Notes: a model not told the origin generated them from the letters alone. Positions 1-7,064 are shown, counted from the stretch's first letter. The stretch: 7,542 nt of DNA from Rhodospirillaceae bacterium (GCA_028819955.1 JAPPKP010000137.1:1-7542); one strand, 5' to 3'. Program-made: numbers and translations.

Positions 1-760
1 CGATGGCGCCCACCAGGATCGCGCCGCCGGTCATCTCCAGCGCCGCATCGACGCCCCGACCGTCGGTGAGCCGGCGGGCTGCGTCGCCGATGTCCTCGCG
101 CGTGTAGTCGATGGCCGCGTCGGCGCCCAAGGCCAGGGCCTTCTCCAGCTTCTCCTCGGAGCCCGCGGCGGCGATCACACGCGCGCCTGCGAGCTTCGCG
201 ATCTGGACCGCGGCGGAACCGACCCCGCCACCCGCCGCCGTGATCAGCACGGTCTCGCCGGCGCGGAGGTCGATCTCCTCGATCAATGCCTCCCAGGCGG
301 TGGCGAAGGGTATCTGGCCGGCCACGGCATCGTCGTATGAGAGCGATTCGGGGATGCGGACGACATGGTCGTGACGCACCTTCACGTACTCGGCATAGCC
401 GCCCCAGTGGGTGACCCCGAGGACGCCCGCATTCATGCACAGGTTCTCGCGGCCGTCGCGGCAATCGCCACAAGCACCGCAGCTCAGCATGAAGTGGGGT
501 GCGACGCGGTTGCCCTCGCTGAACCCCATGACCCCGGCGCCAATGTCGGCGACGGCGCCCGCCGCATCGACCCCCATGACGTGCGGCATCGGGCTGTCGA
601 CGCCGAAGAGCCCCTTGCGCAGGTCGGTGTCGCAGTGGTTCACGCCCGAGGCGTGGACCCTGATGAGGAGCTCGCCGGGGCCTGCGGCGGGGGTCTGCAC
701 GTCCTCATAGACGATCGTGTCGAACGCCTCGCCGTAGCCGTGGATCACCGCCGCCTTCAT
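1..760 (-). CDS. Zinc-lobe MDR alcohol dehydrogenase / quinone reductase family protein (3' part beyond window)
   Basis: This is a medium-chain dehydrogenase/reductase that would use NAD(P)H in the cytoplasm; the substrate cannot be told. The 253 codons present start [13 protein letters not shown] and cover the GroES-like catalytic domain and the first part of the Rossmann fold. The structural zinc lobe is complete (C94, C97, C100, C108, spacing CxxCxxCx7C). The nucleotide-binding glycine motif AAGGGVG lies at about residues 175-181. C43 sits where the first catalytic zinc ligand usually is, but the usual GHE motif reads GVD (63-65), so the second ligand is absent. That pattern is typical of the quinone-reductase/acryloyl-CoA-reductase side of the family rather than classical zinc alcohol dehydrogenases. 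The ATG at 760 follows a strong GGGAGGGAG ribosome site and overlaps the stop of the deacetylase gene as ATGA, implying translational coupling. The C-terminus is cut by the window edge. Confidence 0.9.
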   Translation of the reverse strand, partial: MKAAVIHGYGEAFDTIVYEDVQTPAAGPGELLIRVHASGVNHCDTDLRKGLFGVDSPMPHVMGVDAAGAVADIGAGVMGFSEGNRVAPHFMLSCGACGDCRDGRENLCMNAGVLGVTHWGGYAEYVKVRHDHVVRIPESLSYDDAVAGQIPFATAWEALIEEIDLRAGETVLITAAGGGVGSAAVQIAKLAGARVIAAAGSEEKLEKALALGADAAIDYTREDIGDAARRLTDGRGVDAALEMTGGAILVGAI

Positions 761-1707
761 GCTCTCCCTCCCGCGACCCGGACCCGCGCCCGCCCGTCCG
801 CCGAGGCCGCTACCAGGGCTGCGGCCCGGTGGACGCTCGTATGCCGGCGCGCGAGGCGGTCGAGATCGTCGGCGTAGCCGCCGCCCACCACGCAGGCGAC
901 CGGCACATCGGCCTCGCGGCAGGTCTCGATCACGGTGCGATCGCGCCTCGCAAGGCCGCCGTCGCTGAGGGCGAGCCGGCCGAGCTTGTCCTCCACGTGA
1001 GGATCGACGCCGGCATTGTAGAACACGATGTCCGGCCGGTGGTCGCTGAGAAGGGCCGGCAGGTGGGTCGCCAGCACGGAGTGATAGACGCCATCGCCGG
1101 TGCCGGGCGGGACCCCGATGTCGAGATCGCTGGTCTCCTTCGAGGGCGGATAGTTGGCCTCGCAATGAAGCGAGAAGGTGAAGACCTCCGGCTCGTCCTG
1201 GAAGATCGCGGCGGTGCCGTCGCCCTGATGGACGTCGAGATCGACCACCAGGGCCCGCTCGATCAGCCCCTCGCTGCGCAGCACGCGGACGGCGACGGCG
1301 ACGTCGTTGAAGAGGCAGAAGCCCGCGCCGTGATCGGCGAAGGCATGGTGGCTGCCGCCGGCCGTGTTGCAGGCGAGCCCGTGCTCCAGCGCAAGGCGGC
1401 CGGTGAGCACGGTCCCGCCCACGGCGGCGCGGCCGCGGCGCACCAGGGCGTCGGAGAGCGGCAGCCCGAGCCGGCGGACGGCGCGGCGGTCGAGCGTCAG
1501 CCTCAGCACCGCGTCGACATAGGCTTCTTCATGAGCGAGCGTCAGCCACTCCCGCGGCGCGGGCGTGGGCCGGGCGAGGCTCGCCGGCGGAATCACGCCG
1601 TCCTCCAGCAGCACGTCCTTGATCCGGCCGAACTTCCCGATGGGGAAGCGATGGCCGGGCGGCAGCGGGACCGTGTAGTCGGGATGAAAGACGACCGGGA
1701 GGGTCAC
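757..1707 (-). CDS. Histone deacetylase / acetylpolyamine amidohydrolase / AcuC superfamily protein
   Basis: This is a predicted zinc-dependent deacetylase of 316 residues, close to the usual size of bacterial single-domain members. Bacterial relatives remove acetyl groups from small amines, polyamines or protein lysines (AcuC acts on acetyl-CoA synthetase); which applies here cannot be read from sequence. The active site is intact: the His-His pair H120-H121 in GGSHHAF, zinc ligands D158 and H160 in DLDVHQGDG, the third ligand D235 in NAGVDPH, and the transition-state tyrosine Y278 in GGGY. The N-terminus HPDY...PPGHRFP is typical of the subgroup. The start is taken as GTG at 1707, which gives [11 protein letters not shown]; no ATG lies nearby in frame and no clear ribosome site precedes it, suggesting coupling to the upstream arsC gene, whose stop is 17 bases away. 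It overlaps the downstream dehydrogenase by 4 bases. The open frame extends far upstream antisense to the channel gene, but that part has no family similarity. Confidence 0.93.
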   Translation of the reverse strand: MTLPVVFHPDYTVPLPPGHRFPIGKFGRIKDVLLEDGVIPPASLARPTPAPREWLTLAHEEAYVDAVLRLTLDRRAVRRLGLPLSDALVRRGRAAVGGTVLTGRLALEHGLACNTAGGSHHAFADHGAGFCLFNDVAVAVRVLRSEGLIERALVVDLDVHQGDGTAAIFQDEPEVFTFSLHCEANYPPSKETSDLDIGVPPGTGDGVYHSVLATHLPALLSDHRPDIVFYNAGVDPHVEDKLGRLALSDGGLARRDRTVIETCREADVPVACVVGGGYADDLDRLARRHTSVHRAAALVAASADGRARVRVAGGRA

Positions 1708-1724
1708 GGGAACCGGGTGAACGG

Positions 1725-2072
1725 CTAGAGGATCGAGAGCACGCTCTCGGGCGGCCGGCCGAGGGCCGCGCGGGCGCCGTTCACGACGATGGGCCGCTCG
1801 ATGACGATGGGGTTGGCCACCATAAGGTCGATCAGCTGGCTGCGGGAGAGTCCCTGGTCGGCCATGCCGGCCTCGCGGTAGGCGGCCTCCTTCGTGCGCA
1901 TCAGCGCGCGGGGCTCGATCCCGAGCTTGGCGAGCACGGCGTCCAATTGGTCGGCCGAGGGCGGCGTCTTCAGATACTCCACGATCTCCGGCTCGATGCC
2001 CCGGTCCTGCAACAACTGCAATGTTTGACGGGACTTGGAGCAGCGCGGGTTGTGGTAAATAGTCACCGCCAT
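1725..2072 (-). CDS. arsC: Arsenate reductase (glutaredoxin-type) ArsC/YfgD family
   Basis: A 115-residue cytoplasmic thioredoxin-fold protein of the glutaredoxin-linked arsenate reductase family. The catalytic cysteine is C11 in NPRCSKSR. The three arginines that bind the oxyanion in E. coli ArsC (R60, R94, R107) have counterparts at R59, R93 and R106 with identical spacing, and the ERPIVV and RPPE motifs are present, so the active site looks complete. No ArsR, ArsB or Acr3 gene is next to it, so it may be a stand-alone YfgD-like homologue rather than part of an arsenic resistance operon. The start at 2072 is preceded by GGGAGGG five bases upstream, a strong ribosome site; an upstream in-frame ATG at 2123 would add 17 residues with no family similarity and is rejected. 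It is probably the first gene of the leftward operon with the deacetylase and dehydrogenase. Its start codon shares CATG with the divergent channel gene. Confidence 0.93.
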   Translation of the reverse strand: MAVTIYHNPRCSKSRQTLQLLQDRGIEPEIVEYLKTPPSADQLDAVLAKLGIEPRALMRTKEAAYREAGMADQGLSRSQLIDLMVANPIVIERPIVVNGARAALGRPPESVLSIL

Positions 2073-4500
2073 GTCGTCCCTCCCGGTGCATCGCGCGGCG
2101 GCGGCACTCTGGCACGCGCTCACGCGGGGTGTCCAGCGGCCTGCGATTCGTGCCCCGCGCGCGCGCTTCGCGGGGGCTGCGGCGCTGCTGCTGGCGACCC
2201 TGTGGCTTGCCGCGAGCGCGCCGGCGCTGGCGCAGGAAAGCGCGCCCGCCTCCGACGCAGCCGACGCGCAGGCCCTCGAGAACCTGGTCGAGACCCTTGA
2301 AGCGCCGGATCAGCGCGAGCGCTTCATCGCCGACCTCAAGGCCGCGCTCGAAGCCCAGCAGGCGACGGAGGCGAGCGAGGATGCCGAGGGCGCGTCGGTC
2401 ATGCGCACGTTCTCCGACGGGATCGCCACCCTCGGCGGACATATCGTCGATCTCGCGGGCGCGATCGCCGACATCCCGGAGGCCATCGATTGGCTGATCG
2501 AGCACTGGGGCGAGCAGGAGGAGCGCGAGGCCTGGCTGGTCTCCTTCGGCAAGCTGGTCGCAATCATCGTTTCCGGGATCGTCATCGGCCTGATCGTCTT
2601 CCGCGCGCTCCGGAGACCGCGCCGCTGGGTGGAAGGGCTGGAGCAGCCCTCTCCGTGGCTCCAGCCCGCGCTGCTGCTCTACAACGCGGTGCTGAGGGCC
2701 GTGCCCAATCTGGTCGCGGCCGGCGCCGCCTACGGCGTGCTCACCGTCATCGGACCGGCGGACGCGCTGCGCGTGGTCGCGCTCGCGATCATCAGCGCCC
2801 ACCTGATCGCGAGCGTGGTCAAGGCCGTGGGCACCCTGGTGCTGGCGCCCTACGCGCCGCAGCTTCGCCTCGCCTCGATCACGGACGAGAACGCCGCCTA
2901 CTGCTCGGTCTGGTGGCGGCGGCTGGTGAACATAGGGGCCTACGGCTACGTCTTCTGCTACGCGGCCCTGCTCTTGGGCCTGCCCGAGAGCGGCCATGCG
3001 GCCCTGATCCGGCTGCTCGGCATCCTCCTGGTCGGCCTTCTCATTACCCTGATCTTGCAGAATCGCGTTGGGTTCGCGCGCTGGCTGCACGAGACGGGGC
3101 GGACCAGCGGCACGCGGGCGCACCTCAGGGTCTTCGCCTTCCTGGGCAAGCTCGCGGACTTTTGGCACATCCCGGCGATCCTCTACGTCATCGCGGGCGG
3201 GCTGCTGGCTGCGGCGGAGGGGCTGGAGGGCTTCCTCTTCCTGGTCAAGGGGAGCGCGGCGACGCTCGTAATCGCCTGGGCCACGGGCTTCGGCTTCGCC
3301 GGCGTCAGGCGCGGCTTCGAGCGGGGCTTCCGCATCCGGGCCGAGCTGCACGAGCGCTATCCGGGGCTGCAAGTGCGGGTGAACCGCTACTTGCCGGTGG
3401 CACGAAGGGCGGCGCAGACGGTGATCCTGCTGCTCGGGCTCTGCCTCATCCTCGAAGCGTGGAGCGCCGATATCTTCACCTGGCTTGCGAGCGAGACGGG
3501 CACCGCCGTGATCGCCACGCTCGCCTCGATCGTCGCCATCGCCCTGATCGCGACCATCGTGCTCGAGGTGGCGACCACCCTCGTCGATCGCTACCTCACC
3601 CAGGTCGACGAGAAGGGCGAACTGGTGGAGCGGAGCCAGCGCGCCCGCACCCTGCTGCCGCTCGCGCGCAATGCGCTACGGGTCGTCGTCGGCGTGATCG
3701 CGGCGCTGATGGTCCTCTCCGAGATCGGCATCGACATCGCGCCGGTGCTGGCCGGCGTCGGCGTCGCCGGCCTCGCCATCGGCTTCGGCGCGCAGACCCT
3801 GGTGAAGGACATCATCACCGGGCTGTTCATCCTGCTGGAGGACAGCGTCGCCGTGGGCGATGTGGTGACCGCCGGCGGCCACACCGGCACCGTGGAGGCG
3901 ATCACCATCCGGACCATCCGCCTGCGCGACCTGCAAGGTCACGTGCACACGGTGCCGTTCAGCGGCGTCGACACGATCTCCAACATGACCAAGGAGTTCT
4001 CCTACTACCTGATCGACATGGGCGTGGCCTACCGCGAGGATTACGACGAGGTGGTGGACGTCATGCGCGAGGTCGGCGCGGCGCTGCAGCAGGACCCCGA
4101 GTTCGGCCCCAACATGCTGGAGCCGCTGGAGATCATGGGCCTCAACAGCTTCGGCGATTCCGCCGTCATCGTGCGTGCCCGGCTCAAGACCAAGCCGCTC
4201 ACGCAATGGTCGACGGGGCGGGAGTACAACCGCAGGCTCAAGGCGGCGTTCGACGCGCGCGGTATCGAGATTCCCTTCCCCCACACGCAGATATACTTCG
4301 GCGAGGACAAGCAGGGCCGCGCACCCGCCGCCCGGGTGGTGATCGAGGACGCACGGACGGAGGACGACGCCCCGCCGCAGTCCTCCCTGGATGACGAGAA
4401 GGAGCGGGAACGACGGGCGCGGCAGCGGGCACCGCGTGAGCGGACCGGTGACGGGCCGGAAGACGCAGACAGCACTTCCGGCGATGACGCGCCGGGTTAG
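2071..4500 (+). CDS. Large MscS-family mechanosensitive ion channel
   Basis: This is an inner-membrane channel that would open under membrane tension to release solutes in osmotic downshock. It has 809 residues against 286 for E. coli MscS, so it belongs to the long multi-span class. An N-terminal hydrophobic stretch ends in APALA-QES, a likely signal peptidase site at 54/55. Next come an acidic, probably periplasmic, helical region (about 55-155) and roughly ten hydrophobic segments (about 159-179, 209-229, 234-258, 287-304, 311-330, 368-383, 390-410, 447-466, 477-500, 532-552). The pore helix follows at about 557-590, with the small-residue pattern [19 protein letters not shown]. The MscS beta domain starts at about 592, and the vestibule ends in [13 protein letters not shown] (about 732-744). 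The last 45 residues are charged and low-complexity. The start is uncertain: ATG 2071 has no ribosome site and gives a long n-region, and GTG 2086 is the only other common start before the signal core. Confidence 0.92.
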   Translation: MSSLPVHRAAAALWHALTRGVQRPAIRAPRARFAGAAALLLATLWLAASAPALAQESAPASDAADAQALENLVETLEAPDQRERFIADLKAALEAQQATEASEDAEGASVMRTFSDGIATLGGHIVDLAGAIADIPEAIDWLIEHWGEQEEREAWLVSFGKLVAIIVSGIVIGLIVFRALRRPRRWVEGLEQPSPWLQPALLLYNAVLRAVPNLVAAGAAYGVLTVIGPADALRVVALAIISAHLIASVVKAVGTLVLAPYAPQLRLASITDENAAYCSVWWRRLVNIGAYGYVFCYAALLLGLPESGHAALIRLLGILLVGLLITLILQNRVGFARWLHETGRTSGTRAHLRVFAFLGKLADFWHIPAILYVIAGGLLAAAEGLEGFLFLVKGSAATLVIAWATGFGFAGVRRGFERGFRIRAELHERYPGLQVRVNRYLPVARRAAQTVILLLGLCLILEAWSADIFTWLASETGTAVIATLASIVAIALIATIVLEVATTLVDRYLTQVDEKGELVERSQRARTLLPLARNALRVVVGVIAALMVLSEIGIDIAPVLAGVGVAGLAIGFGAQTLVKDIITGLFILLEDSVAVGDVVTAGGHTGTVEAITIRTIRLRDLQGHVHTVPFSGVDTISNMTKEFSYYLIDMGVAYREDYDEVVDVMREVGAALQQDPEFGPNMLEPLEIMGLNSFGDSAVIVRARLKTKPLTQWSTGREYNRRLKAAFDARGIEIPFPHTQIYFGEDKQGRAPAARVVIEDARTEDDAPPQSSLDDEKERERRARQRAPRERTGDGPEDADSTSGDDAPG

Positions 4501-4522
4501 TGCGCGACATCCCTGCCCGGCG
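4490..4522 (+). terminator. Possible stem-loop terminator after the channel gene
   Basis: CGCCGGG (4490-4496) and CCCGGCG (4516-4522) are exact reverse complements around a 19-base loop that holds the stop codon of the channel gene. The next bases are TTGACTTT, a weak U-rich tail that is also the -35 region of the toxin promoter. The stem is short, the loop long and the U-tract poor, so this is only a candidate. Confidence 0.3.
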
Positions 4523-4551
4523 TTGACTTTAGTAGGCCAATGGCCTACATG
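4523..4551 (+). promoter_or_regulatory. Predicted promoter of the toxin-antitoxin operon
   Basis: TTGACT at 4523-4528 is a near-consensus -35 element. With a 17-base spacer the -10 position is TACATG (4546-4551), a weak match to TATAAT. The expected transcription start falls at about 4557-4559, on or beside the toxin ATG. The spacer is almost filled by a perfect palindrome, so a bound repressor would exclude RNA polymerase. Confidence 0.5.
4532..4548. promoter_or_regulatory. 17-bp perfect palindrome, likely operator of the toxin-antitoxin operon
   Basis: GTAGGCCAATGGCCTAC consists of two exact 8-base half-sites around a single central A. It lies between the -35 and -10 elements and ends 8 bases before the toxin ATG. 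Type II toxin-antitoxin operons are normally repressed by the antitoxin, alone or with toxin, through such dyads. The XRE-type antitoxin encoded downstream is the natural candidate to bind it. I saw no second copy of the dyad in the window. Confidence 0.65.
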
Positions 4552-4556
4552 ATTCT

Positions 4557-4838
4557 ATGGAATTCGAGTGGGACGATGCCAAGAGCGACGCCTGTTTCAC
4601 GCAACGCGGCTTCGATTTCGCCTACGCCATCCGCGCTTTCCTGGATGACAACCGGATCGTCGGCCAGGACCGCCGCTGGGACTACGGCGAAGACCGCTAT
4701 CGGCTGCTCGGGGCGATAGAGGGCCGCGTCTTCGTTGTGATTTACACGGTGCGCGGTTCGGCCATCCGCATCATTTCCGCGCGCAAGGCCAACGGCAGGG
4801 AGGTTCGGGAATATGAGCAGAACACGCGTCAGGATTGA
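4557..4838 (+). CDS. brnT: BrnT-family toxin of a type II toxin-antitoxin system
   Basis: A 93-residue protein of the BrnT family, whose characterised member from Brucella is a RelE-fold ribonuclease that stops growth by cutting RNA. Family marks are the N-terminal MEFEWDDAKS, the central R47-Y48-R49 strand region leading to GRVFVVIYTVRG (56-67), and the C-terminal signature IRIISARKA...REYE (70-86). Length is as expected. The start is well bounded: the frame has a TAG at 4533-4535 and no ATG, GTG or TTG between it and 4557. There is no Shine-Dalgarno site before the ATG and the predicted transcript begins at or next to it, so the message is probably leaderless and weakly translated. The antitoxin gene overlaps its last 26 bases. 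No key residue looks lost, so the toxin is probably active, although individual catalytic residues were not checked against a structure. Confidence 0.9.
   Translation: MEFEWDDAKSDACFTQRGFDFAYAIRAFLDDNRIVGQDRRWDYGEDRYRLLGAIEGRVFVVIYTVRGSAIRIISARKANGREVREYEQNTRQD
4798..4803 (+). promoter_or_regulatory. Strong ribosome binding site for the antitoxin, inside the toxin gene
   Basis: GGGAGG lies nine bases before the antitoxin ATG at 4813 and within the last codons of the toxin gene. It fixes the antitoxin start and contrasts with the missing site before the toxin, so antitoxin should be made in excess from the shared message. Confidence 0.7.
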
Positions 4839-5148
4839 CCCGGACAATCCACGCAGCCTGCCTCCGGGACGGGTCGATCATGCGGCGCTTGATGCGACGA
4901 GCGAGGAGGATATCGCGCGGCAGGCGCGTGAAGACGACGCCGAGGCGATGCAGGACATGGCGCGGTTTGCCCGACGGGTGCGCAGGCGCGTGGGGCTGAC
5001 GCAGGTAGAGTTCGCTCGCCGCATCGGTGTGCCGCACGAGACGATCCGCAACTGGGAGCAAGGCAAACGCGGACCCACGGGTGCCGCCAGGGCCTTGCTC
5101 AGAGTTCTCGACAGGGCGCCTGAGACGGCCCTGCGTGTGCTCGACTGA
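4813..5148 (+). CDS. XRE/HTH antitoxin with BrnA-like N-terminal segment
   Basis: A 111-residue protein that probably neutralises the BrnT toxin and represses the operon. The C-terminal half (about 54-100) is a Cro/C1-type helix-turn-helix: LTQVEFARRIGV forms helices two and three, with recognition helix around PHETIRNWEQGKRGP (74-88). It resembles HigA-like antitoxins with the RALLRVLDRAPE tail. The N-terminal 50 residues are charged and probably flexible; VDHAALDATSEEDI...REDD (21-42) recalls the D..xLTDEDI....D segment of BrnA and other antitoxins of this superfamily. True BrnA ends in a ribbon-helix-helix domain instead, so the DNA-binding module differs. The start at 4813 has a strong ribosome site, and the gene overlaps the toxin by 26 bases, which implies coupled translation. 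The antitoxin role is inferred from position, size and the paired toxin; the HTH itself is clear. Confidence 0.85.
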   Translation: MSRTRVRIDPDNPRSLPPGRVDHAALDATSEEDIARQAREDDAEAMQDMARFARRVRRRVGLTQVEFARRIGVPHETIRNWEQGKRGPTGAARALLRVLDRAPETALRVLD

Positions 5149-5154
5149 GTTCCC

Positions 5155-5198
5155 CGCCTCTGACCCGGCGCGATCCTTCAATTCATCAAACAGAGGCG
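5155..5198 (+). terminator. 8-bp inverted repeat after the antitoxin, possible terminator
   Basis: CGCCTCTG (5155-5162) and CAGAGGCG (5191-5198) are exact reverse complements with a 28-base loop, starting six bases after the antitoxin stop. The following TGATTTACC is only slightly U-rich. It may end the toxin-antitoxin transcript. The long loop leaves open a protein-binding dyad or chance. Confidence 0.35.
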
Positions 5199-5218
5199 TG
5201 ATTTACCTGGTGCGCGCG

Positions 5219-5247
5219 TTGACTTGGACGCACCGCGCCACCATCGT
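5219..5247 (+). promoter_or_regulatory. Predicted promoter of the acetolactate synthase-like gene
   Basis: TTGACT (5219-5224) is a good -35 element; at 17 bases spacing the -10 is CATCGT (5242-5247), only half matching consensus. The block 5215-5237, beginning CGCGTTGACTTGGA, is 20 of 23 identical to 7014-7036 before argD. This supports a functional site even though the -10 is weak. The leader to the ATG would be about 60 bases. Confidence 0.45.
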
Positions 5248-5312
5248 GAGATCAAGTTCATTGCGCACACGGCCCGCTGAACCGGCGGTGTCGGTCCACC
5301 TATGGGGGCTCC

Positions 5313-6980
5313 ATGAAAGCGTCCGATCTTCTGGTCAAATGCCTCGAAACCGAGGGCGTGACCCACATCTTCGGCATTCCCGGCGAAGAGAACGCCGACG
5401 TCATGATGTCGCTGATGGACAGCAACATCGACTTCGTCCTCTGCCGGCACGAGCAGGCGGCGGCGTTCATGGCCGATGTCTATGGCCGGCTCACGGGCAA
5501 AGCGGGCGTCTGCCTCGGCACCCTCGGCCCCGGCGCCACCAACCTCGTGACCGGCGTCGCCGACGCCAACATGGACCGCGCGCCACTGGTCTGCCTGATC
5601 GGGCAGGCCGGCACCCAGCGCCTCCACAAGGAGAGCCACCAGAACATGGACTCGGTCTCCATGTTCCGCCCCATCACCAAGTGGGCGCAGACGGTGCACC
5701 AGCCGGACAACATCCCCGAGATCGTGCGCAAGGCCTTCAAGGTGGCCGAGGCGGAGAAGCCGGGCGCGGTGCTGATCGAGCTGCCGGAGGACATCGCGGA
5801 GCACGAGGCGAGGGGGGCGCCGATCACGCCGATCAAGACGCGGCGCCCCGGCGCCGACTACAAGGCTGTGGCGCGGTCGGTGGACGCGATCATGGGCGCC
5901 AGGAACCCGCTGATCCTCGCCGGCAACGGCGCCATCCGTAAGCGGGCGTCTACACAGCTCAGGCGCCTTGCGGACCTCACCGGCATCGGCGTGGTCAACA
6001 CCTTCATGGGCAAGGGGGCCGTTCCCCGCAGCGACGAGCATTGCCTCTACACCGTGGGCCTGCAAGGCAAGGACCACATCATCGCAGCGCTGCGCGAGGC
6101 CGACGTGATCGTCTCCGTCGGCTACGACCTGGTGGAGTACTCGCCGGCCTTCTGGAACCGGGGCGCGGAGAAGACCATCGTCCACATCGACTTCTGGCCG
6201 GCGGAGGTGGACGGCGACTACCAAGTGGAGGTCGACGTCGCCGGCGATATCGCCGATGCGCTCTGGCAGATCAACGAGGAGATCGAGCGGCGCAGCGCCG
6301 ACGGCGGCGGCAGCCTGCCGCTCTTCGACATCGGCGTGCGGCAGGCGCTGCGCACGACCATCCACGACGACCTCACGGCGGAGCGGGGCAGCAGCCATTT
6401 CCCCATGCGCCCGCAGAAGGTGCTCTACGACGTGCGCAAGGTCATGGGGCCGGAGGACGTGCTGCTCTCTGACGTGGGCGCCCACAAGATGTGGATCGCC
6501 CGCTACTACCAGTGCGACGAGGCGAACACCTGCCTGATCTCTAACGGCTTCTGCACCATGGGCTTCGCCTTCCCCGGCTCCCTCGGGGCGAAGATCGCCA
6601 TGCCCGAGCGGCGCATTCTCTCGATCAACGGCGACGCCGGGTTCTTCATGAACGCGCAGGACATGGAGACGGCCGTCCGGCGCAAGCTCAACGTGGTCGC
6701 CATGATCTGGATGGACGGCGCGTACGGGCTGATCGAATGGAAGCAGCGCAACGCCTTCGACGGCCGGCACTTCGACCTCTCGTTCACTAATCCGGACCTC
6801 CGGCTCTGGGCGGAGTCCTACGGCGCCTGGGGCCGCACCATCGAGACGGCGGACGAGCTGGTGCCCGCGCTGGAGGAGGCGTTCGCGCAGCCGGGGCCGG
6901 CGGTGATCGGCGTGCCCATCGACTACGGCGAGAACATGAAGCTCTCCGCGCGCCTCGGGAAGATCGAATACCCGATCTGA
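5313..6980 (+). CDS. Acetolactate synthase-like ThDP enzyme (large-subunit / catabolic AlsS-like type)
   Basis: A 555-residue thiamine-diphosphate enzyme, expected to join two pyruvates to 2-acetolactate with CO2 release, in the cytoplasm. It has all three domains: the Pyr domain with catalytic glutamate E47 in RHEQAAAFMADVYGRLTG, a central domain, and the PP domain with the metal/ThDP motif starting NGDAGF (G440-D441-A442) and continuing to IWMDGAYG. D in place of the usual AHAS Asn there, and GYDLVEYSPAFWN where biosynthetic AHAS has the FAD-linked RFDDR motif, are as in AlsS/Klebsiella-type catabolic enzymes, which need no FAD or small subunit. The C-terminal VPIDYGENMKL also matches AlsS. 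No ilvH/ilvN small subunit and no alsD lies in the window, so the pathway (acetoin or valine/isoleucine supply) is open, and other ThDP decarboxylase activities remain possible. The ATG at 5313 follows GGGGG at only four bases spacing. It has its own predicted promoter. Confidence 0.88.
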   Translation: MKASDLLVKCLETEGVTHIFGIPGEENADVMMSLMDSNIDFVLCRHEQAAAFMADVYGRLTGKAGVCLGTLGPGATNLVTGVADANMDRAPLVCLIGQAGTQRLHKESHQNMDSVSMFRPITKWAQTVHQPDNIPEIVRKAFKVAEAEKPGAVLIELPEDIAEHEARGAPITPIKTRRPGADYKAVARSVDAIMGARNPLILAGNGAIRKRASTQLRRLADLTGIGVVNTFMGKGAVPRSDEHCLYTVGLQGKDHIIAALREADVIVSVGYDLVEYSPAFWNRGAEKTIVHIDFWPAEVDGDYQVEVDVAGDIADALWQINEEIERRSADGGGSLPLFDIGVRQALRTTIHDDLTAERGSSHFPMRPQKVLYDVRKVMGPEDVLLSDVGAHKMWIARYYQCDEANTCLISNGFCTMGFAFPGSLGAKIAMPERRILSINGDAGFFMNAQDMETAVRRKLNVVAMIWMDGAYGLIEWKQRNAFDGRHFDLSFTNPDLRLWAESYGAWGRTIETADELVPALEEAFAQPGPAVIGVPIDYGENMKLSARLGKIEYPI

Positions 6981-7017
6981 ACTTGCTGGGGTCCTTAGCC
7001 CAAAGCGCCCGCTCGCG

Positions 7018-7046
7018 TTGACTTGGAGGCGCCGTGAACGGATAGT
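7018..7046 (+). promoter_or_regulatory. Predicted promoter of argD
   Basis: TTGACT (7018-7023), a 17-base spacer and GATAGT (7041-7046, four of six consensus) make the best promoter match in the window. Transcription would start near 7053, giving a leader of about 25 bases. The block 7014-7036 repeats the -35 region of the upstream acetolactate synthase promoter. A 7-base inverted repeat, AAAGCGC (7002-7008) and GCGCTTT (7049-7055), flanks the promoter. Confidence 0.6.
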
Positions 7047-7064
7047 GCGCGCTTTCCAAATCTT

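Noticed and set aside
1708..3372. Very long open frame (871 codons with the deacetylase) running antisense to the channel gene
   Set aside because: Only the part from 1707 down matches a protein family. The rest is Arg/Asp/Gln-rich low-complexity, as expected from the complement of a GC-rich gene in this frame, and the channel on the plus strand is a convincing protein.
2490..4394. 634-codon plus-strand open frame inside the channel gene in another frame
   Set aside because: Arg/Gly/His-rich shadow with no recognisable domain; the channel frame carries the MscS motifs and hydrophobic spans.
5027..5941. 304-codon open frame spanning the antitoxin end, the gap and the acetolactate synthase start
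   Set aside because: It crosses two genes and a promoter, turns into Arg/His-rich shadow sequence, and has no family similarity.
6984..7001. GGGG...CCC around TCCTTAG after the acetolactate synthase-like gene as a terminator
   Set aside because: The stem is only 3-4 bases and is not followed by a U-tract.
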